Notes: generated by a model not told the origin, from the sequence alone. A DNA stretch of 5,488 bases from Pseudomonadota bacterium (GCA_021779635.1 JAJYAH010000528.1:1-5488), one strand, 5' to 3'; positions 1 to 5,318 are shown, numbered from the stretch's first letter. Numbers and translations: made by a program.

Positions 1-362
1 CTATTATTCGAGCCTCCCGCGTAGGACGCTAGATTACCCAACGATGCCCACGAATAGCCGGGAAGATAGTCCCGGCCGGCGCGCGCCACGATCACCTGTG
101 AGCCGTTGATATACGCCAGCGATCCCGCTTTCGTGGCGATAGGACTGAACGAAACCGGATTCGTATCGGTGGGGATCGCCGCTATCGCAGACCAGGAAAC
201 GCCGTCAAACCAAGCAAGTTTGCCTAGTGTCGGATTGCTCCCAACCAGGTGCTTGCCGTCGGCCGTCTGCTGTAGGGCCGCCCCCATGCTCGGCCCCTGC
301 TGCAATGGAAAAGGCGGCGGCGGTTCCGAATTCCACCCGACCGAGATTATCTGGCGCGCCAT
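1..362 (-). CDS. Partial virion-like protein, possible receptor-binding/beta-propeller N-terminus
   Basis: This is the 5' part of a gene that runs off the left edge; 120 complete codons are visible and the frame is open throughout. It starts at an ATG whose A (362) is also the last base of the upstream polB stop (TGATG overlap), with a GAGGG Shine-Dalgarno at 373-377. The protein begins MARQIISVGWNSEPPPPF. It contains short repeating motifs of the kind seen in beta-propeller or BNR-like blades: KLAWFDGVSWSAI, SLAYINGSQVIVA and GYSWASLGN, rich in W, G, S and alternating hydrophobics, with no charged helices. In PRD1 the receptor-binding spike protein P2, which has a propeller-like head, is encoded shortly downstream of the polymerase, so an adsorption or tail/spike protein is a reasonable inference. 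I do not recognise the family; other structural proteins are possible. That it is a real gene is well supported; its function is not. Confidence 0.7.
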   Translation of the reverse strand, partial: MARQIISVGWNSEPPPPFPLQQGPSMGAALQQTADGKHLVGSNPTLGKLAWFDGVSWSAIAAIPTDTNPVSFSPIATKAGSLAYINGSQVIVARAGRDYLPGYSWASLGNLASYAGGSNN

Positions 363-1960
363 CAGAATGTTGCCCTCACCTGCCGTTTCATCGTCGTCTG
401 AACTCCCGCGATCGAAATCGACGGAGCACTAGCATACCACCATTGCACCTCGCCGCGTGCCACCCTTTCAATCTGTGCGCCGCTCAGTCTGGCGCCGCGA
501 CACGCAAGCTTGACCACCTCGCCGCCCCGAAACATCGCATAGAGCTTTTTCCCCGCGATCGCCACACGATCCGCTTCCGCTTCTACCTTCCACTGACCAA
601 TCGACGGTCCGATCGGCCGATCAAGATCGCGGCAGATCAACGCATCCGTGTCACAGTAGATAGGCCGCTCGGCCGCGTGCATCGCAAGCATTAACTCCGC
701 CCTCGCCGCCCCCGTGATGCTGGCAGCCGTCGCAACGTTGCCGATACTCCGCCGCCGCTCAGCCGGTTCCGCAGGCTTGGCCCAGAATGTCACGCGATCG
801 CCCGCGAAACGTGGCTCGAAACCATCTTCGTTCGGAGCTTCGCCATTCGGCAGCACGAGCCAACGCAAAATCCCATCAGGGTTCAACGCGAACCGGCCGT
901 AAGCTCGATTCATCACATCCTTGTAAAATGTCGAAAGCGCAACATCCCCGGCCCGCGCGGCTTCCTGCCGCAACCCGGAAAAATGGTGAACGAATTGATC
1001 AAACACACGCCGAACTGGAAAAACGATCGCCTGCATTACCTGATGCACGTTGACCAGACCCAGCCGCATCGCGGTCCTAAGCTCGTGACCTGTGACGCGA
1101 TAGACTCGCCGATCGTGCGGGAAAACAAGCCGGCCATCGTCGGATCGCCACGGGAAGCATCCCTGCGCCGTTGCCTCTATCATTGCGAAATCCGACTCTT
1201 CAAGAGTCCGCGCCGGCATCGAAACCCGGCCGGTCGGATGTTCATATTTAACCATCACGGACGGAAACATGGAATTGCAGTCGAAATAGCGGAACCCTTC
1301 CTCAATAACTCCCGGCTCTAAAACTTGCACTCTCCCCCCGATATAGTAGGGCCGCAGGGCCGCATCCTGTTCAAGCGATAACGTCTGCAACGTCACAGCA
1401 GAGTCACGACGTTCCGATCGTTCGATCGATCGGCGAAGCTCGGATATGCTCGCACTCGTCATCGTAAGCTTGCGGCCAAACAACGCATGAAATCTCGCCA
1501 CCGCGTCAAAGAGTCCCCGGCAGTGCGCTTCGAGATATGAAACGATCGACCGGCGGTGCTGATTCCGCACACCGGGACGCATCCGCGAAAGATCGAAATC
1601 AAGCGGTCCCATGATCTCGTCCAGAGGCCTAGGTAAAATCAGCATAGAATCACGCAGCGTCGCCTTACCTATCCTTGCCTCGGCGATCCGCCCGTTAATC
1701 ACCATGACCTCAGCCGACAAATGCTCTAGTAGGAAAAGAAAATCGAACTGCCCGCCCCCATGCGCGTAAACGATCGCGTGCTCATCGGCGATGCGATCGA
1801 CAAGAGATCGCACGCAGTTTTCCGAGTCCCATCTGTGTTCGAACGTAGCGCCATCGAAAAGACCCCAGACGAAGGGAGCAACCGGAGCGCCGCCGCGAAC
1901 ATACGGATCAGTCTCGAAATCCAGAACCATGATCCGACGCGCGCGGGACCGGCCGCTCAT
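362..1960 (-). CDS. Protein-primed family B DNA polymerase
   Basis: DNA polymerase of 532 aa, the size range of terminal-protein-primed enzymes (phi29, PRD1, Bam35). N-terminal exonuclease domain: ExoI LDFETD (D14, E16); ExoII region YAHGGGQFDF (D73, but the usual Asn is Gly); ExoIII SYLEAHCRGL, where the expected catalytic Asp is His146. The PYYIGGR stretch (205-210) is the YxGG motif of this family. Polymerase motif A is FDCNSMFPSV (D227), motif B KDVMNRAYGRFALNP (K347, N351, Y354, G355), motif C YCDTDA (D437, D439), and KKLY (471-474) is the KxY motif. All polymerisation residues are present, so synthesis should be intact while proofreading is doubtful. The ATG at 1960 overlaps the stop of the terminal-protein gene (ATGA) and has GGAG at 1970-1973. 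It would copy the linear genome from a protein-bound end by strand displacement. Family assignment is near certain; the precise virus group is not. Confidence 0.97.
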   Translation of the reverse strand: MSGRSRARRIMVLDFETDPYVRGGAPVAPFVWGLFDGATFEHRWDSENCVRSLVDRIADEHAIVYAHGGGQFDFLFLLEHLSAEVMVINGRIAEARIGKATLRDSMLILPRPLDEIMGPLDFDLSRMRPGVRNQHRRSIVSYLEAHCRGLFDAVARFHALFGRKLTMTSASISELRRSIERSERRDSAVTLQTLSLEQDAALRPYYIGGRVQVLEPGVIEEGFRYFDCNSMFPSVMVKYEHPTGRVSMPARTLEESDFAMIEATAQGCFPWRSDDGRLVFPHDRRVYRVTGHELRTAMRLGLVNVHQVMQAIVFPVRRVFDQFVHHFSGLRQEAARAGDVALSTFYKDVMNRAYGRFALNPDGILRWLVLPNGEAPNEDGFEPRFAGDRVTFWAKPAEPAERRRSIGNVATAASITGAARAELMLAMHAAERPIYCDTDALICRDLDRPIGPSIGQWKVEAEADRVAIAGKKLYAMFRGGEVVKLACRGARLSGAQIERVARGEVQWWYASAPSISIAGVQTTMKRQVRATF

Positions 1961-2787
1961 CCCTTATGGCTCCGTCCGCCACCGCCCCGCTTGCGCTCCC
2001 GCGCACGAACTCTCGCACGCTGGCGCCGCGCATGACGAAGATCGCGGGAAAGCGCAGCCTTCTTTTCCGCCTGGTCCAAAATGAAATTTCTCGCCTGATC
2101 GTGACTGAAATCAACGATGCCGATCCGCAAAGGTTTTTGCTTTTCGCGCGACCGATATTCCATAACTTTCGCGAGGAAACGCTCGCGATCAAGCGGCCCG
2201 AAAAGCTCGGAAAAGTTGCCGTAGACTTCAATTGAAACATATTGGGGCGGAACCAAATCATCAAAGATATCGCTGGCCCAAGCTTCCACCTCGGCCCGAC
2301 TGCGTTTCATGCTGATCGATCGCAACCGCCGCCGGCCCTGGCGCGTTCCCTGCTCTACCTTGCCGGAAATCCGGCCGACCGAAACATCAGGTGCCACCAT
2401 GACGCGCCGGCCCTGCGTCGCGAATCCTTCTTCGCGTAATTGAGCCGCCACCTTACGCGTAACCTTTTTCGCCAAGGCGCGGCCGGTTAGAACGTCGTGA
2501 AATTTATTGAGTGCGCGGCCGATTGACGAAGATGCTTTTTTGAGTCGCCGAACGTCAACGGACTTCGGGACGAGATCGAGTCTTTTGAGCTTGGCCACGT
2601 CCCGGCGGTATTGCCTTGCAAGAATCTGGTAATCCGTTTCAAGCGATCGACGCTGGCGCGCCAGATCGCGGATTTGCTCATCCAGATCGCCCGCTGCGGC
2701 CTCGTACCGCGCACGAATGTCAGCGATCTCCTCGCCGTAGCGTCGCCGTAGGGCGCGCTCGAATCCCGCATCCCTACGGCGTGCCAC
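1957..2787 (-). CDS. Probable terminal protein (replication-priming protein)
   Basis: A 276-aa, very Arg/Lys-rich protein immediately upstream of the polymerase and overlapping it by 4 nt. Terminal proteins of phi29, Bam35 and PRD1 are about 250-270 aa, basic, poorly conserved, and encoded next to the polymerase; the call rests on size, charge and position, not on a recognised motif. Residues about 12-70 look like a charged helical or coiled-coil segment with Arg/Glu heptads, residues 75-165 are a basic middle region, residues 170-245 form the more globular part, and the tail (250-276) is an Arg-rich, Gly-rich extension. A priming hydroxyl residue cannot be fixed from sequence; Tyr183, Tyr189 and Tyr211 lie where PRD1 and Bam35 use tyrosine. 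The start is a GTG at 2787, the first start codon after an in-frame stop, with a weak AGGCG at 2795-2799. The gene begins 10 nt after the SSB-like gene's TAG. An alternative is another DNA-binding replication protein. Confidence 0.75.
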   Translation of the reverse strand: MARRRDAGFERALRRRYGEEIADIRARYEAAAGDLDEQIRDLARQRRSLETDYQILARQYRRDVAKLKRLDLVPKSVDVRRLKKASSSIGRALNKFHDVLTGRALAKKVTRKVAAQLREEGFATQGRRVMVAPDVSVGRISGKVEQGTRQGRRRLRSISMKRSRAEVEAWASDIFDDLVPPQYVSIEVYGNFSELFGPLDRERFLAKVMEYRSREKQKPLRIGIVDFSHDQARNFILDQAEKKAALSRDLRHARRQRARVRARERKRGGGGRSHKG

Positions 2788-2797
2788 GATGCCGCGC

Positions 2798-3403
2798 CTA
2801 GCTCAGAATCTCTCCGGTTTCGGGATCGACATCATCCGGACCCGGTGCCGGCGATCCGCTATTCGCCCGATCGTGCGACAACGCCGGCAGGTTCGGTGCT
2901 GTGATCCCCGACTCAATAACAAGTTGCATGAGCGGATCGTCGGCCGTCGTGGGCCTCAGATCGCGCACAACGTAGGTGTATTCAGTCGCGGTTTTCCGGC
3001 CAGTCACAGAATCAGGCTCAGCCCAGATTTCATAGGCGAATTTCACGACTTGGCCCTGATTCCGACCCAGATTAATCGCGCTTTTCAGCATCGCTTCCAC
3101 AGAACCCGGAAGATAGACGCCAGCGGTGCGCACCGCCTCGCCGCCGTGCGGGATCACGAGGAACTGGCCGAGAAAACGGGTTGACTTCCGCGCAGGGTCC
3201 TTCACGTTCGGATGTTCCTCGTAGTCGAATGTCACGCCAGCAATCCGGCCGCAGTAGAGCGCCTGATCACTCTTGCGAGCCTCCTTGCCGGCGCCAGGAC
3301 GGAGATTCCCCGGACCGTAAAAGCGTTCGATCTTGACGCCAGACGGAACCGGAGTTTCCGCCCGATTATCGGCCGCGTCGTGCTTCGCCTTGGCTTGTGC
3401 CAT
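2798..3403 (-). CDS. Probable single-stranded-DNA-binding (OB-fold-like) protein
   Basis: About 201 aa from the ATG at 3403, which has AGGGA at 3412-3416 (8-nt spacing) and follows the preceding stop by one base. An in-frame ATG at 3442 would add 13 residues; its GGAGG lies too far upstream (about 15 nt), though AAGGG abuts it, so the start is not settled. The N-terminus (to about residue 25) is polar and probably disordered. Residues about 45-150 alternate beta-strand-like segments, including FLGQFLVIPHGG, GQVVKFAYEIWAEPD and TEYTYVVRDLRP, around a helix-like SVEAMLKSAINLG. The tail is Pro/Gly-rich and ends acidic, DDVDPETGEILS. A beta-rich core with an acidic disordered tail is the build of many phage SSBs, and the position just upstream of terminal protein and polymerase fits. 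No diagnostic SSB motif is visible, so the function is inferred; it could be another early DNA-binding or accessory protein. Confidence 0.5.
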   Translation of the reverse strand: MAQAKAKHDAADNRAETPVPSGVKIERFYGPGNLRPGAGKEARKSDQALYCGRIAGVTFDYEEHPNVKDPARKSTRFLGQFLVIPHGGEAVRTAGVYLPGSVEAMLKSAINLGRNQGQVVKFAYEIWAEPDSVTGRKTATEYTYVVRDLRPTTADDPLMQLVIESGITAPNLPALSHDRANSGSPAPGPDDVDPETGEILS

Positions 3404-3404
3404 G

Positions 3405-3653
3405 TCAGCTTTCCCTGGGACTGATTTTGCGGTCGGGCGCATCCCTTACGGCCCCGACCTCCCCCGGCAATACCAATTGCCGGGATTGCCAATTCCGATC
3501 GCTCGCGCGATCCGCCACAGCATGCTTCCCGGCTGACCGTCCCTCATGCTGCGCGCCAGGGCGGCCCTGAGTGTCCAAGAGCCCGTAATGGGCCAGCGTC
3601 ACCACCCCGGCCTTCCCTGGCGCCGGTGCCTTCCTAGCTCGATTCCATGGCAC
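3405..3653 (-). CDS. Small basic hypothetical protein
   Basis: An 82-codon frame whose TGA (3407-3405) is separated by a single base from the ATG of the SSB-like gene, the same tight stop-start packing as the other junctions here. The GTG at 3653 lies inside the end of the upstream 70-aa gene and has GGAG at 3664-3667 (10-nt spacing). Alternative in-frame GTGs at 3605 and 3602, behind an AGGGAAGG, would give 66 or 65 aa. The protein is polar and basic, rich in R, G and A, with no membrane segment or motif I recognise. By eye, GC at codon positions 1 and 3 exceeds that at position 2, as expected for coding sequence, and this favours this frame over the overlapping frame at 3446-3547. Function is unknown. 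It may be a small early protein, or the region could be a spacer; confidence is limited. Confidence 0.4.
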   Translation of the reverse strand: MPWNRARKAPAPGKAGVVTLAHYGLLDTQGRPGAQHEGRSAGKHAVADRASDRNWQSRQLVLPGEVGAVRDAPDRKISPRES

Positions 3654-3846
3654 GGCTCGACTTCTCCCCTTTCGATGCGTCCATCATCGCCTGCGCGTCA
3701 CGACGGATATAGGCGATGCCCCGCCGCATCGCGTCCAGATCGGCCCAGTGCGGCCGGCAATTGGCGCTGGCGTAGAGCGCAAGCTCCGCCACCATCAGGA
3801 TATCCGCAGTAGAGGCCCTAGCCGCTCGGTTAGGATGCGTTGGCAT
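3634..3846 (-). CDS. Small hypothetical early protein (70 aa)
   Basis: A 70-aa protein beginning MPTHPNRAARASTADILMVA. The ATG at 3846 is chosen because a strong GGGAGG (GGAGG at 3855-3859) lies 8 nt upstream; the frame stays open to 3894 but no good ribosome site exists there. The start overlaps the end of the upstream 104-aa gene by 17 nt, consistent with translational coupling. After a short polar start it is mostly helical, with an amphipathic segment TADILMVAELALYASANC, a middle RPHWADLDAMRRGIAYIRRD, and a polar Ser/Lys-rich tail. It is not a clear membrane protein. I do not recognise the family. Position in the early operon suggests an accessory or host-directed role, but that is only inferred from context. 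Confidence 0.65.
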   Translation of the reverse strand: MPTHPNRAARASTADILMVAELALYASANCRPHWADLDAMRRGIAYIRRDAQAMMDASKGEKSSRAMESS

Positions 3847-4144
3847 CGACGGCACCTCCCGGCGCAGCGAGATACCAGGATGCGTTGTCGCCATCGTTTA
3901 AAACCAGATCGATCGACTGGCGGATCAGCAGGAGATCATCGCGCGTAAGATGCGCCTGCGCGAACTTTCTCGCGCCGCCGCCGCCGGGATACGCCATCGC
4001 GCACACAAAAAAACTATCCTCGCCGAATTTACGTGTGACCACAACCGAGTCGGTCCCGTCCGCCAGAGTCCCAAGACGATGCGTGCTAAGCGTGGTCGCG
4101 AAAAGATACTTATCCAACCGGATAACGTCGTAGCTTCGTGCCAT
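3830..4144 (-). CDS. Hypothetical early protein (104 aa)
   Basis: A 104-aa protein starting MARSYDVIRLDKYLFATTLS. The ATG at 4144 has a good GGGAG at 4152-4156 with 7-nt spacing and follows the previous gene's TGA by two bases. The N-terminal half (to about residue 55) looks beta-rich (YLFATTLS, DSVVVTRKF, DSFFVCAMAYP), followed by a Gly run (PGGGGARKF) and a helix, LTRDDLLLIRQSIDLVLND, then a short tail. The layout resembles a compact alpha/beta domain. No catalytic or metal-binding motif is apparent and I cannot name a family. Ribosome site, packing and protein-like composition make it a confident gene of unknown function. Confidence 0.8.
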   Translation of the reverse strand: MARSYDVIRLDKYLFATTLSTHRLGTLADGTDSVVVTRKFGEDSFFVCAMAYPGGGGARKFAQAHLTRDDLLLIRQSIDLVLNDGDNASWYLAAPGGAVDANAS

Positions 4145-4146
4145 TT

Positions 4147-4410
4147 TCAGACTCCCTGCCTGTCAGTCCACCGCGCGGCACCAATGCGCCGAGCCGAGAC
4201 GATTTCATTTCCGGCATCTTCAAAGATCACGATTTCATGATCGACGAAGCCGGCGCCGAACTCGCGCGCCGCCGCGCGCTTGGCGTCAGTCAGCGATCCC
4301 AAGATCAGGAGGCTCCGGTGCGCAGCAAGCGAGTGATGCCGGACGGTGGCGCGATAGACGCGAATCTTTTCCATAGTGTCGTCTCCGGCCGCAATAAATT
4401 TGACGCCCAT
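4147..4410 (-). CDS. Hypothetical early protein (87 aa)
   Basis: An 87-aa protein from the ATG at 4410, which has GAGG at 4419-4422 (8-nt spacing) and lies three bases after the preceding TGA. A second in-frame ATG at 4374 also has a good GGAG at 8 nt and would give a 75-aa protein, MEKIRVYRATVRHH onward, where the sequence becomes more domain-like; either or both could be used. The core alternates strand (KIRVYRATV), strand (SLLILGSLT), helix (DAKRAAAREFG), strand (HEIVIFED) and strand (EIVSARRIG), a small alpha/beta fold. It has no membrane segment or recognisable active site. Small single-domain proteins of this style are common in phage early regions, but I cannot give a function. Confidence 0.75.
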   Translation of the reverse strand: MGVKFIAAGDDTMEKIRVYRATVRHHSLAAHRSLLILGSLTDAKRAAAREFGAGFVDHEIVIFEDAGNEIVSARRIGAARWTDRQGV

Positions 4411-4413
4411 AGG

Positions 4414-4728
4414 TCAGACCTCATCTTTCAAACGAGCGACGATGCCGCAGAGCAGCACGCCCCTTTCTTGCACAGCCTCGATCGCGTCGCGATCTTGCCC
4501 ATTATCGATCATGATCGGAGGATTCGCGCCGTCGATCCGATAGACGAGATAGCCGCGGGCAACGCTCGACACAGACCAAGTAGAAACCTCCTCGAAATAC
4601 ATAGGGCCATCCCAGCTATCGATTAGCTCAGGGACCGATTCTGCGATTGTTGCAATATCAAATCCCTCCTCCGCCTCAGTCTCGGCCCAGATAAACCCGG
4701 AATAAGCCTCGATAAACGCGAGTCTCAT
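4414..4728 (-). CDS. Acidic hypothetical early protein (104 aa)
   Basis: A 104-aa acidic protein starting MRLAFIEAYSGFIWAETEAE. I count about 20 Asp/Glu against about 7 Arg/Lys. The ATG at 4728 shares its A with the TAA of the small membrane-protein gene and has AGGGGG at 4734-4739 with a 5-nt spacing. Visible elements are an N-terminal strand pair (LAFIEAYSGFIWAE), an acidic helix around residues 20-38, a strand-rich middle (YFEEVSTWSV, GYLVYRID) and a C-terminal helix/strand (DAIEAVQERGVLLCGIV). The acidity is compatible with a DNA mimic such as an anti-restriction protein, but acidity alone is weak evidence and the charges are not arranged in an obvious mimic pattern. Real gene; function unknown. 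Confidence 0.8.
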   Translation of the reverse strand: MRLAFIEAYSGFIWAETEAEEGFDIATIAESVPELIDSWDGPMYFEEVSTWSVSSVARGYLVYRIDGANPPIMIDNGQDRDAIEAVQERGVLLCGIVARLKDEV

Positions 4729-4826
4729 TAGAACCCCCTGTCCATGAGGTAAGAGATCGTGATGAGAGCAGCCGGAAAACCGTATGCGATCAGGATCGGG
4801 CCGAGCATGGCGAAATGCGCGAGCAT
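4728..4826 (-). CDS. Small membrane protein (32 aa)
   Basis: A 32-aa gene beginning MLAHFAMLGPILIAYGFP. It fills the only gap between its neighbours: the ATG at 4826 is three bases after the upstream TGA and its TAA overlaps the downstream ATG by one base (TAATG). A strong GGAGG at 4835-4839 sits at the ideal 8-nt spacing, better than most sites in the window. Residues about 5-28 form one continuous hydrophobic segment suited to a single membrane span, followed by the charged end MDRGF. Single-span mini-proteins in phages include holin-like, superinfection-related and virion membrane proteins; the early-operon location makes a late lysis role less likely, but nothing in the sequence decides. 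Existence of the gene is well supported by spacing and ribosome site; function is open. Confidence 0.75.
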   Translation of the reverse strand: MLAHFAMLGPILIAYGFPAALITISYLMDRGF

Positions 4827-4829
4827 GTG

Positions 4830-5150
4830 TCAGCCCTCCTTTCCAGCGAAGGAAAACAAGCCTTCGAGCGTCGTGGAGTAATCACACACAAGCTCATCAG
4901 CCGAATTGCCCCAGACAAGCAAGACAGAACCCTCACGCCTCCCCGTCAAAGGATCATGAATCGCAAGCGTGTCAGCCTCCGCACTGCCAAGAGCGCTCAC
5001 AATCTCAAGGTGCTTTGCAGAACGCTTCACGGGATAGGCTTCACCATCGAAAACGCTGATGACAAAGCCGGCCAAAAGAATCTCTGCGACAATCCGGTTG
5101 GCCAAGGCACTTTCCTCACGAGAGACATCCGCGATCTTGACATAGGCCAT
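4830..5150 (-). CDS. First early-operon gene, hypothetical protein (106 aa)
   Basis: A 106-aa protein starting MAYVKIADVSREESALAN. The ATG at 5150 is preferred because GGAGG (5160-5164) lies 9 nt upstream and the predicted promoter places transcription start near 5194; an in-frame ATG at 5222 would lie upstream of that start and has no nearby ribosome site. Residues about 8-28 form a helix, ALANRIVAEILLAGFV, then strand ISVFDGEAYPVKRS, helix KHLEIVSALGS, acidic loop EADTLAIHD, strand GSVLLVWGNSADELVCDYS and a final helix. The pattern 'D-G-E ... V-K-R-S ... L-V-W-G-N ... D-Y' feels familiar from small proteins in many proteobacterial phages, but I cannot name it or its role. As promoter-proximal gene it should be the earliest and most strongly expressed. 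Confidence 0.8.
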   Translation of the reverse strand: MAYVKIADVSREESALANRIVAEILLAGFVISVFDGEAYPVKRSAKHLEIVSALGSAEADTLAIHDPLTGRREGSVLLVWGNSADELVCDYSTTLEGLFSFAGKEG

Positions 5151-5163
5151 GGGAGAAAACCTC

Positions 5164-5186
5164 CGCCCCTGAAAGGCCCCGGGGCG
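5164..5186 (-). promoter_or_regulatory. Leader hairpin next to the first ribosome binding site
   Basis: In the predicted leader, CGCCCC (5181-5186) can pair with GGGGCG (5164-5169) around an 11-nt loop. An alternative 10-bp palindrome, GCCCCGGGGC, sits at 5176-5185. The stem ends directly at the GGAGG ribosome site (5160-5164), so it could limit or modulate ribosome access. There is no following U-run, so it is not an intrinsic terminator. Confidence 0.35.
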
Positions 5187-5200
5187 CGGGCTATGAAGGG

Positions 5201-5229
5201 AGTATATGTCGGGGAACCACATAACGCAA
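5201..5229 (-). promoter_or_regulatory. Early promoter (sigma70-like)
   Basis: On the minus strand, TTGCGT (5224-5229) and TATACT (5201-5206) are separated by exactly 17 bases. The -10 matches the consensus at 5 of 6 positions and the -35 at 3 of 6, with the key TTG kept. Transcription would start near 5194, giving a leader of about 44 nt before the ATG at 5150 and reading through all genes to the left edge. No other convincing leftward promoter or internal terminator was found, so the whole operon may depend on it. Confidence 0.6.
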
Positions 5230-5244
5230 GCGTGATGATATTCC

Positions 5245-5276
5245 TTTACTGTAGGACCAAAAGCCTATTCAGTAAA
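5245..5276. repeat. Imperfect dyad, possible operator
   Basis: TTTACTGTAGG (5245-5255) is the inverse complement of CCTA-tt-CAGTAAA (5264-5276) apart from a 2-nt bulge and one G/C end pair, around an 8-nt loop. It lies about 16 bp upstream of the promoter's -35 box, in an AT-rich patch unlike the rest of the window. Neither strand has a T-run after the stem, so it is not a terminator. A binding site for a regulator is the simplest reading; no regulator gene is visible in the window. Confidence 0.45.
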
Positions 5277-5318
5277 AATTAATCCTATACTTTATTGTGG
5301 CGCAGCAGCGTTTGCGAG

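Noticed and set aside
227..694. Long rightward open frames over polB and the other genes (for example 227-694, 983-1321, 1966-2235, 4138-4626, 4815-5282)
   Set aside because: They lie antisense to well-supported minus-strand genes, have low-complexity Arg/Pro/His-rich translations and no consistent ribosome sites.
1908..2264. Leftward frames overlapping the terminal-protein gene (1908-2264 and 2487-2771)
   Set aside because: They are out-of-frame shadows inside a gene with correct junctions on both sides.
3232..3492. 86-codon leftward frame over the start of the SSB-like gene
   Set aside because: Mostly inside the SSB-like gene in another frame, with no good start or ribosome site.
3446..3547. 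33-aa leftward frame MRDGQPGSMLWRIARAIG
   Set aside because: No Shine-Dalgarno, and the codon-position GC pattern favours the overlapping 82-codon frame; kept only as part of a finding.
5151..5222. Upstream ATG at 5222 extending the first gene by 24 residues
   Set aside because: It lies upstream of the predicted transcription start, has no nearby ribosome site, and the extension covers the -10 box and the leader.
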